Part shown: piece by piece, positions 34,781 through 45,107 of the stretch
How positions within the stretch are numbered: the first letter of the stretch is position 1
Layout of the letters: every line of letters begins with the position of its first letter
Assembly (NCBI RefSeq): GCF_043641665.1
Contig: NC_092203.1
Coordinates: 3,862,067-3,926,066, forward strand
Origin: Enoplosus armatus
Taxonomy: Eukaryota; Chordata; Actinopteri; Centrarchiformes; Enoplosidae
Direction: 5' to 3'
DNA length: 64,000 bases
Notes under the pieces: generated by a model
Told to the model about the DNA's origin: nothing
The model's database searches: none
The model's input: the letters and a program-made list of their open reading frames with translations, nothing else
Program-made: the position numbers and the translations under genes

Positions 34781-35240
34781 TGTTCACTAAGTTTGCTGGG
34801 TTTTACAATACATAAATCCTGCCGTTAGCGCCCATTTGCCTTGACATTCTGTCAAAGCAAATGGGTCTCATTCCAAATGGCCAAACAGATAAAAACTAGA
34901 GGAGTGCACTTTGTTTATTTGGGAGTACTCTGTTTGTTCGCCTCTGTTTACTTGAACTAAAACCATGTTTTATTTGCGGATGTTTGATTTAATTTGAGTC
35001 TGCTGGGCAATTTCAGGCCAATCGAAAAGCTGCATACAGGCCAAACACAATCAAACATCCTCTCTGACCTCTTCCATGTTTTTCTCAGCCCAAACCTTTT
35101 TTTTCGCATTTAAAATAAAACACCCAGAGCCCCAGACCACTTTGTATTGATGCATAGCAATAGATTCACTTCTAATTCTGCTTTTCCAATTTATTTTTCC
35201 CCTTCATTGCGCCTCCCCAGTGATATCATGCTATGCAGAG
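34781..35240. other. Repeat-poor block, CNE candidate
   Basis: Contains TTTAATTTGAGTCTG near 34987, ATTGATGCATAGCAATAGATTC near 35146 in part, TTCTAATTCTGC near 35169 and a T8 run near 35099. Homeodomain-like words are frequent and simple repeats few. Inference only. Confidence 0.28.
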
Positions 35241-35764
35241 TGAAAATCCTCAGCTGACTCTAAGCATTGTTAACCTATTCATCAAACAATGTGTTCAATA
35301 CATATTTATGGTTCAAATGGCATTGGTCAAAACATTTCGCTCAATAAAACATTTGGGCGATCATTGAACCAGTCTACAAAGAGCCAATTCATCTCCCAGG
35401 CTGCTTCCACTACTTGTGCACGCACTTGGAGCCACATTATTCAGAGCATCCGCCATATTCAGCCGCTATTAGACAAGCCAGTATTAGTAAAAGGCACAGC
35501 AGGCCACTCACCATGCTGAGAGCTGGAGCTGAATTCATAAAAGGGAATTCCTTTATTGTCAAAGTGAAAAGAACAATGCCCGTGCTAACAGAGGAATCAT
35601 GCTTTGAAGATTAGAGTTTTAGTTATACAAACATTTCATGGATGCAGAGCAATTAATTGTTCAGTTTTGTTGAGACTTGCAGAGGTGGTGATTCAACTCA
35701 GTGGCCACTTTTCCAGTTGAGTTCTTAATGGTGGAAAAATGACTTTAATAATGAGACATTTCCC
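35241..35764. other. Non-coding DNA, no supported feature
   Basis: Two overlapping forward frames (35289-35519, 35414-35614) are unrecognised. ATTCATAAAAGGGAATTCCTTTATTG near 35533-35558 contains a small palindrome, AAAGGGAATTCCTTT. Confidence 0.4.
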
Positions 35765-35925
35765 CTTTCCCACTAATCAATATCTTTATATTAACAATAA
35801 CTCAAATGACTTCAGTGTCGCTCAAACTGACCACCGAGAATCATCACCCGACCCTGTCGTTCCCCTCAGCTCTACAGAGCATTTTAGTCTCTTTTAGCAC
35901 ATCGGTCTGGTTTTGCTCTCATAAG
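35765..35925 (+). repeat. Interspersed repeat, family E (copy 1)
   Basis: CACTAATCAATATCTTTATA followed by TTAACAATA..TCAAATGAC aligns with GCACTAATCATTATTTTTCA and TTAACAATGGATGGAATGAC at 40202-40242. Further shared words are CTCAGCTCTACAGAGCATTTTAG / CTTAGCTTTATGGAGCATTTTAG, given here in part. Two copies in the same orientation establish a dispersed family. Confidence 0.65.
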
Positions 35926-36049
35926 CAATATGACTTTGATACAGTGCAGGGTCGCAAACACCTGGCCTACAAAATGTCGTACAATTGTGAAAAATGCCCA
36001 TCACACCCTTGGTGATTGTATGAAATTGCAAACAGAGATATTCTGGTTA

Positions 36050-36155
36050 CTGTCACATAAGACAAAGAAAAGCAGCAAATCCTTACAATTGAGAAGCTGG
36101 GGCTTGGGAAGCTTTGGCATTTTTGACATCATCGATAATCACAAATAAAGATACA
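36050..36155 (+). repeat. Interspersed repeat, family F (fragment)
   Basis: AAGACAAAGAAAAGCAGCAA, TTGAGAAGCTGG and GGCATTTTTGACATCATCGA are words of a fish repeat that I remember as continuing from the type of sequence at 58138. The two fragments cover different parts of the element, so the link rests on memory, not on alignment within the window. Confidence 0.45.
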
Positions 36156-37910
36156 AAAAAAATAATAATAATGTCAATCCACCAATGAATCAACTAATTG
36201 TTCCAACAAGTAACACTTTTGAGTACGCTTTCAAAGTGATATTAGGCAACTTAGAGAAAAAGAGCTGCAAGAAGAACATAAAAAAACGCCTTTTTTCCCC
36301 ACAGTAATTCATTAATTTATAACCATGGAATTAATGAATTTATGGTCAGCCAGCAGGCCAGTTAACCAGATTATAGAGTTTGAACATGGAGGCTTGGCTG
36401 GGGTAACAGGGTAACCAAGAAAACCAGACTGCATCCTTTTTTAACCTAGCTTTTTGCTTCAAACTAATATCTGTCTAACTAAAACTCCAACCAGCTGAGA
36501 TTTCGCATTAACAAGCAATCGAGCAATCCGTCTTCAAATTATTTCACCAGACAGTCCCTTTTGAAATCCCGCTATCATGGCACACTAAGGCCTGGAACTA
36601 GTAATTAGTGTCTCTCCTCTCCGCAGCAGATTGTTGGTGATATTTTGCTCCGATAAAAAACCCTTTCAGAACTTTGCATGAGTCCAAAAGCTGTCATCAC
36701 TTAACACGAGCTGCCCCCCCCCCAAACAACACAGCTACCTGTAAGCCACCTCCTGACAAACCAGCATGTGTGCCGTGGTAAAGTCACCTGCCCTCCCATT
36801 AGCACTACATAAAAGATCATTTCACAGGTTAGCTTTTTTACCTGATACTATAAATCACTTTTGTACACCGGGAACATAATTTATTGATAACGCATAAGTA
36901 AATCCTGATATATCATCTCTATAAACGTGCATTTTGGGAATTACTATGCTTACAGCTTGGCAAAGGGTAAATATGCAATTATGTGATCATTGCCCATGTC
37001 TTACCAACTTGACTTATTTGCAGTTTTTCCACATCACCCAGTGTTTTGACAATGAAATATTAACCATCTTAGCCCAACAGCATATCTTTACCATCATAAA
37101 TTGCCATAACAAGCTCTAATTACCCTGCCATTCCGAACCATCCATCTATGCTAACGCTAATCTTTTCAACTGACGTGACGTCTTTAGCACAACACACTCC
37201 GTTGCTCAGGAGTCCTCCCATGACCTCAATTGTGATTGAATGGCACCACTATACAATCGCATACTGTACATCCACACACACCCACACACAAGCACTTATT
37301 GTATTTGACCCCCGGAGAATTAATAGTGTCTTTACTTCAAATCTGTCTTTTGTAGAGCTCACCATTCGCTGCTAATAGTGGTGTTCTTTCATAGATGGTG
37401 ACAACTTGGCAGCATCAGACATAATAAGGATGGTTATCGCAGGCTATTTACCATGGAGATAGCCTTGGAGCAAGATACAGCATGAACCTGATGCTATCAC
37501 GGAGACTTAAAACACAGTACTGGACAATAGAAAATATTAGAGTCAGGGGTTTTATAGAGGAAAGAATTCTCTGTACTTGCCAGATATATTACTTGATTCA
37601 TGGATTTCACAGTAGAATGCACTGCATTGAAAAAGTAAAAGGACCGAAACAATCTCGACAGTAATATGGCTGATTACATATAAAATCAATATCTATCCAA
37701 GCATGTGGACTCAAATGCATTAAAAGGTGCATTAATGCATTAAGAATGGAAACAAAAACAGCATGAAACTGAAGCTGCCATTATTTCTGAGATGTTTAAT
37801 GTGCTTCACCTCACTGTTGAGGTGCATCAGCATGTGACAAGTAGGGTTTTTTTTAAGCCTCGTATTGGTATCAAAACCAATACCATTTTTTTTTACTAAA
37901 TTTTCTGTAG
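36156..37910. other. Non-coding DNA
   Basis: Holds a 12-bp inverted repeat AATTCATTAATT / AATTAATGAATT at 36306-36317 and 36329-36340, a C9 run near 36715 and short frames only. No gene supported. Confidence 0.4.
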
Positions 37911-38190
37911 CTTTAAAGTGAGCCCATGTAACTTTTACTGAACAGCAACAACTTGAATCACAAGTTACAATGACAGGATAATGCTAAAATGTAGCCTTAT
38001 AGTAGAGAAGTGTCATTCAGCTAGTGACTCAATAAACAGCAAACATTAGCCATCATAAGCAACTAGTCATACCAGACCAAGTAAGGTTGTAGCTGCAAAC
38101 CCCCTGAGTGCATGGGTGTGTTATGAATTCAACTTTTCATTTGAGCATGGAGTATGTGTCATTTCTTCTTTCAAAAGTCTCACTTCAAGG
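37911..38190 (+). mobile_element. MITE-like repeat, family B (copy 3)
   Basis: The left terminus CTTTAAAGTGAGCCCATGTA followed by ACTTTTACTG matches the 26213 terminus. The right end TTTCAAAAGTCTCACTTCAA at about 38170-38189 matches the inverse of the same terminus with a short deletion. Internal blocks are shared with both other copies. Confidence 0.6.
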
Positions 38191-38989
38191 CAGGATGAGG
38201 CATGTTTCATTATCGTATTAGAGACAGTTACCTCTGAAGCAGTGAAGAAATACATCCCCGCGTCATGCTGCAATTGCTTTCAGTAGACAGTGATGTATTC
38301 ACAAGCTGTGGTCACGGAAGAACATTCATAATATCTGTGGCAAACGACATTGACCAGCCCGTATCGGATTTTTAATAATAAAACGCCAAATTAGCCTGAT
38401 GTCTTAGCTGACGGAACGGTACATGCGGTACGTCCAGCCCAGCACAGTATGTGTCAGTGAATGTGTGTCAGAGAGCCGAACTGTCTGCAGATGATATCCG
38501 CTGCTCGGTTGTTCTAATTTCAAGGTTCTGGAGGTGCTAGAGATGCTTGGCTAGTGGACGGTGATATTGCTCCAGTGTTGGCAGGGATGTAACTCCCCCC
38601 CCCCTCCCAAAACCACCACCACCCAGATGAGATGTCACCGGATTTATGGTTATGGATTACTTGCAGATTGTGTCACAGTGGCTACAGATGTTGAGTGTCA
38701 CTGTGGGAGAAGGAAAGGGGGAGCGAGCAGAGAAAGAGAGGCAACTGTTACCCAGGGTATACTTGAAGAGATTCACTCCATTTGCACATACTTGTCAGGC
38801 TGAATCCCACAGAGCAGGATGCTCATTTTCACTTCATAGCTAACTAACAGGGCATGCAATATAGCTAGATGTGTCTGCTCTCAGAGCACTCCTCTCCTTT
38901 TTAAAAGGGCCATTTCACCCACAATCTGCAATACTCCTGTTTTCTTCATACCTCGGATGTGATTCATTATTTTCTATATTTATGGCAAT
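38191..38989. other. Non-coding DNA with some CpGs
   Basis: A C8 run with C3 lies around 38596-38608. Region 38395-38560 has scattered CpGs. Overlapping forward frames of 65 and 80 codons (38561-38843) are unrecognised. Confidence 0.35.
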
Positions 38990-39230
38990 CATCTTTGTTT
39001 CAATATTTGATTGCGGTGCTTTGTTTGGATTTGAATTCTCATAAAGCTGGATTCACTCCTCTGACTACAATATTAAACCTAATTATGTGGAAGCAATATT
39101 CGTATTCCAACAACATGCCTGACTGAGGCTTGGGGCCTTCCTTATTCTTCATCTGCCTCATTTCATAAAGCTTTAATTAACACAACAAAGGTTCATTGTC
39201 CTCCAGATGCCATCACTCAGCGGGCAACTT
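38990..39230. other. Repeat-poor block, CNE candidate
   Basis: Contains AAACCTAATTATGTGG near 39075, AAGCTTTAATTAACACAACA near 39168, AACAAAGG near 39183 and CATTGTCC near 39194 (two SOX-like sites close to a TTAATTAA core). Motif content is direct; function is inferred. Confidence 0.3.
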
Positions 39231-39602
39231 CAGATGTGAAAACTGTCGGGAAGTTGGAATCCAAAAGTTTTAAACTGCTGTGTACGGCTGCGTAGTATTT
39301 TGAAAACGGACGCACATAATGTGTCACCCATGTTTGTGATGAATCACCCTTGTAATGAACAAAAGGGTGCACTTTAAAAGCAATAACAAGCTGTCTCATT
39401 TTCTTGAGTGCCGACTGACTGACAGTAAGAAGCAGATTGCTGAGGGATCCAAAAAGACAAAATGAAAATGGATCCGTAATTGGTGAGGTTTTATTGTTTA
39501 TGTGGGGTATTAGATACAAAAGTAATTATTGATTCATGATGGAAGAAATCTGGCAAGTACCTATCTGAAGACGAGACTGAAAACGTATTGAATGTGCACC
39601 CA

Positions 39603-39603
<1 letters not shown>
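39231..39603. other. Non-coding DNA, no supported feature
   Basis: A 100-codon reverse frame (39217-39519) is unrecognised. Confidence 0.4.

Positions 39604-39640
<37 letters not shown>
39604..39640. repeat. (AC)18 microsatellite
   Basis: A pure AC dinucleotide array; the reverse frame of 114 codons across it is an artefact. Confidence 0.95.
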
Positions 39641-39641
<1 letters not shown>

Positions 39642-40191
39642 TTCGCCCCCTCCTCAGCATCTAAAGCCAGCGCAGGCCAAAGGGTCAATCTCATATTCCT
39701 GTCACTGAGGTTAAAAAGAGGCAACCCACAGAACAGCTGGTCAGGCTGAGTAGAAATTGACACACCAGATGAACTAACATTTAGCTTTTGGAATGGTAAG
39801 CCTGGCCTGGCATTTAGTGACATTTGCCTCACCACAGAGATGCATCTGGAGGGTCGGGAGAAGGGGGAAAAAAAAACGAGGGTGGAGGGGGTATAATTGT
39901 GGACTGACCATTCATGTTGGACCTATTAGCTAGCTTATTTCTAGACAGCAGACTGGACAGTGAGTAATGTTAAATGAAGTTGTGACACGTCACTTATTTC
40001 TAAATTTCTCTTTCACACAGGCTGCCCCCCCCCTTTAATAGATCTCTAATGGCACTTCAGTTTGGAATTTAAATGTGCAGTGTGTGCTTTACCAAACATG
40101 ATCATATTCGACGGGGATGAAATGAGGGATGAAATGATCAAATGGCAGTGACATCGCCTGACAACACTTTGTTTGAGATGTGTGCCTTTGT
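39641..40191. other. Non-coding DNA, no supported feature
   Basis: Includes an A8 run near 39869, C9 near 40024 and a perfect 12-bp tandem duplication GGGATGAAATGA at 40114-40137. Confidence 0.45.
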
Positions 40192-40480
40192 CATTAAAGC
40201 TGCACTAATCATTATTTTTCATATTAACAATGGATGGAATGACTATGTGTAATGTGGAGAGATGAGAGATGTAGAGATCATCCCAATCTGCAGCCCCCCC
40301 TTAGCTTTATGGAGCATTTTAGCATTTTAGCAGCGCAAAAAAAGCGCTGATATGGTGAAAAACACCTTGTTCCAATACCTCGACCAAAGACACTGAGGTG
40401 AGTGGTGTCTAGCTTCCTGGCTTTCCACACTAGACTAGAGAGAAGTCTAGACTGGGAACAGCAGAGCAGTCAATCATTAT
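40192..40480 (+). repeat. Interspersed repeat, family E (copy 2)
   Basis: Longer copy of the element at 35765: GCACTAATCATTATT, TTAACAATGGATGGAATGAC, GGAGCATTTTAGCATTTTAG and, beyond the first copy, CCACACTAGACTAGAGAG and CAGCAGAGCAGTCAATCA. The 76-codon frame that starts at 40402 begins within it and is not a gene. Confidence 0.6.
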
Positions 40481-41120
40481 TGTTTTACCACCTCACATTA
40501 TATGTCTGTCTGAGAAGGCAAAGCATAAGTGATGGAGAGGATCTGCACTTTATTTCCCACTCAGCAAGCCCAGATGAGAAAAATAAAGAAGGGACAGACT
40601 ATGATCACAGAACCCATGTTACAATAGCATGAATTATCTCCTTCATTAGATGCCTTTATTTTACAAATCACGTGCTATGTACCATCATGAGAAGTGTCCG
40701 CCAATCAAGTCACTTGACTGTTCAACTAATAATGGAGAGCTGATTGGTTGAACGCATACAAACAAATATTCACTGTGCCTATGAAGGGATCTATACCTAC
40801 GAACACTGAGCTCATATTACAACTGCGTTTCAGTTGTAACTTTACTGTAGACGCTCCTGCTGCATGAAAGCCTGGCATCAAAGCTACATTTTGATGAGCT
40901 GACTTCTTGAAGACTCAAGGTTTTTCTGAGAGCAAGGTGGACCCTCTTTTGCGATTGATTCTTTTCCCCTCTCAGCACATCAAAATTAGAGTGTAAACTT
41001 TGGAATTGATGCATCTTGCTGGAAGAAACATGAAAGGGGCCTTAAGTTGTGAAAATGACTAGATGGAACTAATCTGAGAAAGCTGGCCATTTCAATGTCT
41101 AGATGTGGAAAAATCTTCAC
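40481..41120. other. Non-coding DNA, no supported feature
   Basis: Only short frames. No microsatellite. No repeat copy recognised. Confidence 0.4.
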
Positions 41121-41560
41121 TAGATTATGATCCGGGCTTGTGTTCACTCGTGTTTTCAGCTTCTCATGCCTGAAATCAATATTCCCCTGTCTAGCTTTCA
41201 GTTGGGGGAGATGATCCAGGTTGCACTTTCATCTTTCTCTCATCTGACCTTTCGAGCAGCAGACATCATGCGTGAAAAAAAATCCCGCAAATCGATGAGG
41301 ACAGTACTTTTTATTAACCCTTTGATCAGATCCTATTTTTCTCCCATTACCTTAGCCCTCTTTGATACTCCCAGTTTTCGTTTTATCTCGCCGAGGCCTG
41401 TCATACACGCTTGAGGCTTTGTGTGCGCCGCAAACCAAGGCCTGTCTCAGAAAAGCTGCGATCTCAGAGCAAACTAGAGGCATTACTCTACATTTTGCAA
41501 ATGGTTGAATCTTAACAGGCCTGACGTGTCCTTAGTCTTTGCCATCAACTTGATGAAAAA
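41121..41560. other. Repeat-poor block, CNE candidate
   Basis: Contains TTTATTAACCCTTTGATCAG near 41310 (TCF/LEF-like CTTTGATC), AAATCGATGAGG near 41289, and CpGs near 41390-41430. A 95-codon forward frame is unrecognised. Inference only. Confidence 0.28.
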
Positions 41561-41970
41561 AGATTTGAGTCATTGCCATTTGATCTAAGATTTCAGTTAG
41601 GAGATGAAGCATCTTTTGTGTTCATAATTCAACAGGTGAAACTAATCAAGCAGAAAACCACTTTTGATAACCTCATGATGAATAAAAAAGCATCAGAAAA
41701 TTCAGACTAAAGCCTTTTTCAATTACCACGGCCACTTCCCAGAAACAAAAGCTTTACATTCCGTCTAGATGAGACATCTTCATGCTGCCTTTCATTTCTT
41801 TCCAGTTGGAAAGGTACATTTAGCTATGAAAAGAGTAGCAGAGAAACACAAACCTAAAGAACTAAGGCAAAACGGGCTCGTGTGTTTTACACTGCTCGAA
41901 TAAATTCAGATAACGTACACAAGAAAACACTACCGGTGTTCATTACAGTAAGTCAGGTGATTCCTCCCAG

Positions 41971-42013
41971 CTGCTCACTCTTGTGGACGAACCTGCTCAA
42001 TCTTGTGGACGAA
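41971..42013 (+). repeat. Recent 21-bp tandem duplication
   Basis: CTGCTCACTCTTGTGGACGAA at 41971-41991 is repeated at 41993-42013 with a single change (CTGCTCAATC...). Identity is 20 of 21 and the period is 22 bp. It sits inside an unremarkable 86-codon frame. Confidence 0.9.
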
Positions 42014-42410
42014 GTCGTTTCACGTCTCCATTATGAGTTTATCTCTGGCTGGCAGAGGTTGTCGTGTCACTCTGGTATGCACAGATCCATTGCAGGAGAA
42101 CAAATTAGGCTTGACAAGAGCACAGAGAGCTCCTCTGAATAAAGCATCTTTATTCTAGCACTGGGTGTAAAACCAGCAGGGATAAATATACTTCCACGTA
42201 CGTCACCGTGTGTTTTCTTTAAATGATGAATATTGTTTTGAGATCGCTTTCAGGTTCAATTTCAAATTAATTATGGTTGTGAAAAGACGTCTGGGTGTTT
42301 TCACCGGCTACATTGTCTGGTGGCATCGGGAAATGTAAGGAATTGCCTTCATGCTTTTGAATCATGAGACATTCCAAAGTGTGGCATCAATCCAAAGCGA
42401 GGACTTCTGC
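42014..42410. other. Non-coding DNA, no supported feature
   Basis: No repeat or exon recognised. A TATA-like GATAAATATA occurs near 42180 without further promoter context. Confidence 0.4.
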
Positions 42411-43115
42411 AGTGGTCATCCATCTTAACCCCCTTTAACCAATATTAAAACATACGTCACGCAAACTTTATTACTGCCAATTTAATCTGGCTTAATAGAA
42501 TCCAGACTGCTCGTTTTTCAGGCGCTGGCAACAAAGAGCAAACACAACAAACAAGCATTACGAGCATTATTCCCTGCCGTCCTCACTTGACTCCGTTCAG
42601 CCCTTTGTACATTAAAGGCACCAGATGTTTGGACTTGATATCATTTCTTTCAGATCATGGTAGACGAGGAAATATGAATCTGTTTTTGTGAATGTTTCAG
42701 GTGTCAATTTTGTGAATGAAGAGTATGGTGAAACCTTTTTTGACAACCTATTCTTCATAACAAAAACGAGACTAAAATTAAATTCAAAATCCAGAATGGC
42801 CGCTGGATGTTTCCAACTGTACACACATGGGACAAACATGGATGTCATGTGTTTTATTGCTATGGCTAGAGCAGGTTTACCCACAGTGCAACACCATCAG
42901 CAAAGTTCAGTGCCTTCATCGGGGGTTGTCAGCTACCGCTTTGACGGCGGGCGCCACAGATTGAATACTTGCCAGCCGCTGTGTGACATCTCACAGCTGG
43001 ATAACGCCCTGCGGTCAGCGCTGTGGATTGAACCTGCTAATTCATGTTTAATTTGTCGGCTTCGCTGCCTGCGTGCCAACTTGCCACACAGTTATCTATT
43101 TTGGGTGGAAACACC
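42411..43115. other. Repeat-poor block with long unrecognised frame, CNE candidate
   Basis: 42420-42620 holds AACCAATATTAAAAC, TTTATTACTGCCAATTTAATC in part, and CAACAAAG words. 42930-43090 keeps CpGs (GACGGCGGGCGCC near 42952) and GCTAATTCATGTTTAATTTG near 43037. The forward frame 42688-43131 is 147 codons with no domain I know. A conserved element is more likely than a gene. Confidence 0.28.
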
Positions 43116-45090
43116 CACGCAAATATACTGACAACAGGAGTGTATTTTTTGAAGTAAGATCTTCTCAACTTAGATCTAAAGATAGCAAATACATACAACA
43201 TTACTCCCTTAATAAGTAACTTAACTTGCATTAAAGCAGTTGATCTGTCAAAGTAGATCTGTGATCAGTTTGTACTAAAGGACACCAAAGAGAAGAAGAT
43301 GTTATGGTGAATTTCTGAGTAGAGCTACAAATTAAGAGATTTTGAAGTATAGTGAGAGGCAATATCAATGGCAATGTTGTGCTTAATAAAGCCAAACTGT
43401 TACGTTTTGTAGGATTATTTAAGATGATAGTAGTCCATGCACTGCAGTACCCATGACAAGGTTTCCCCCCGTGGCCATACACTATGCAGTCCTCCTTTTT
43501 GAATTAAGCTGATATGATTGAAAATGTGAATTATGATGATTGTTTTTGCATTTCAGAATGACATGACAGCTGCATTAGAAACGCTCATGATGTAAAAGTG
43601 CCATGTTGTGCAACAGATTAGCCAAAAGGCAGCTTTTCTGATGCCTTAAACTGAGCTGGAGGAAAGGGGGGGGGGTGACATGGCAGAGAGTTTGCAACCC
43701 ACCACCAGCAGTGAAGATATTTAGATCAGTGTTTCTCCGACCCTTGATCAATGACATCTGCTGAGGGATGTCTACGCACATTCTGCTCAAACGCTGGAGC
43801 ATGTCATGAAAGCAAGGATTTATTTGGCCTGCTGAGAGCAGAGAGGCATGGCACCAGCTGGGTAAACCATTCGACTGCAAGTGCAGAGAAGACAGGAGAA
43901 GATAGACACATGAAAAGGGTGTAAAAAAAGTGATAGAAAAATTGCAGTCAGTTACGTCGTCAGAGCATACGCCAATGTCCTGTACCACAGCAACAATGAG
44001 ATCCTGGAAAATACAGGTACATTTCTGCAGCAATGAAGGCACAGAACGCTCAGTTTGTCTTCTAGATTGCACCTTTAAATTAACTTACAACTAACTAACT
44101 TAGTACATTTCTCTTTCAAGGTCACTTAAGGGCATAAATGTGGGGAATACACAACAGTTCTTAAAGCGAAACTGATAAATTGCCTCAGGTATTGTCACGT
44201 TAGACGTGTCAAGTGTTTTCGGAGTGCAATGCTAAATCTGTGGGGTGCTCTTTTAGAGCATTTAGCTCCTTGAAATCATATTAGACTTCACTCAAATGTC
44301 ACTCCAGTGAGGCTCAAAACATCTTCATTATGAAACTAAAGACTATAACAGCGAAGCAGCTGCAATTAGATCTTCAAAAGTACAAAATATGATATTAAGA
44401 TTTCACTTAAAAGTGCAGAATTACAAATTCAAGGCACTTAACAATATAACTCTGTCCAACTGGGTTATGAAGTGTGCAGGAGCCCAAATAATAATAGCGT
44501 ACAAGCCTAGAAAACAGCCTGCAGGACGACAATCTGGTAAAAGAAAGGCCAATTATGTTGTGTTATTGTTCTGTTCTCCTTAGTAAAACCAAAACGACTT
44601 CATCAATGGGATTGACGTCAGTACAAATTGACTCAATTACAAATTCGGGCAAAGGAATGAACAAGTGACTCAGCTAAGCCTTTGTGATCAGATGATCGAC
44701 TAGTGAATGGTAAATGTATAAAAGTTCCATCAGTCCCAGTTACAGAGTTGAGGCCGGATAATGCCGGTCGCCATCATCAATTCATTATCACCCACATCCT
44801 GAGATAGCAAAACAACCTACGCTGCAAAATGTTTCTGACTTAAGACACTTTGGCGACTGCAGCCAAGTGTTATGCAACATGTGTCAGTGGAGAAACTGCA
44901 AGAAGAGGAGTGTAAAAGGAAGTCCAAGTCAAAGTTGAGTCTCCTCAAAGGAGCCCGAAGAAGAACCGAGGGTGTAAGGGAGGACGAGTGTGGCTTTTGG
45001 ACACAAATCATTTGTGAAGAGGGGCATTCAGTTTTAGAAGCAAGGTCGTCCCCCTGATGCTCCCAACCCTGGTTACTCATGCCTTAAGAA
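43116..45090. other. Long non-coding stretch
   Basis: Contains the longest frame in the window (43575-44072, reverse, 165 codons), which has no recognisable domain, and a G10 run near 43667. Nothing supports a gene. Confidence 0.4.
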
Positions 45091-45107
45091 TGTGTGTGTG
45101 TGTGTGT
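45091..45107. repeat. (TG)8 microsatellite
   Basis: A short TG array; a CA run follows at about 45179-45192. Confidence 0.9.

Noticed and set aside
36306..36340. 12-bp inverted repeat AATTCATTAATT / AATTAATGAATT
   Set aside because: Entirely AT-rich apart from two bases; a stem this short is plausible by chance in AT-rich DNA.
42688..43131. 147-codon forward frame
   Set aside because: Unrecognised; partly inside a repeat-poor block where conservation, if any, is more likely non-coding.
43575..44072. 165-codon reverse-strand frame, the longest in the window
   Set aside because: No recognisable domain, motif or splice context; length is within chance for 64 kb.
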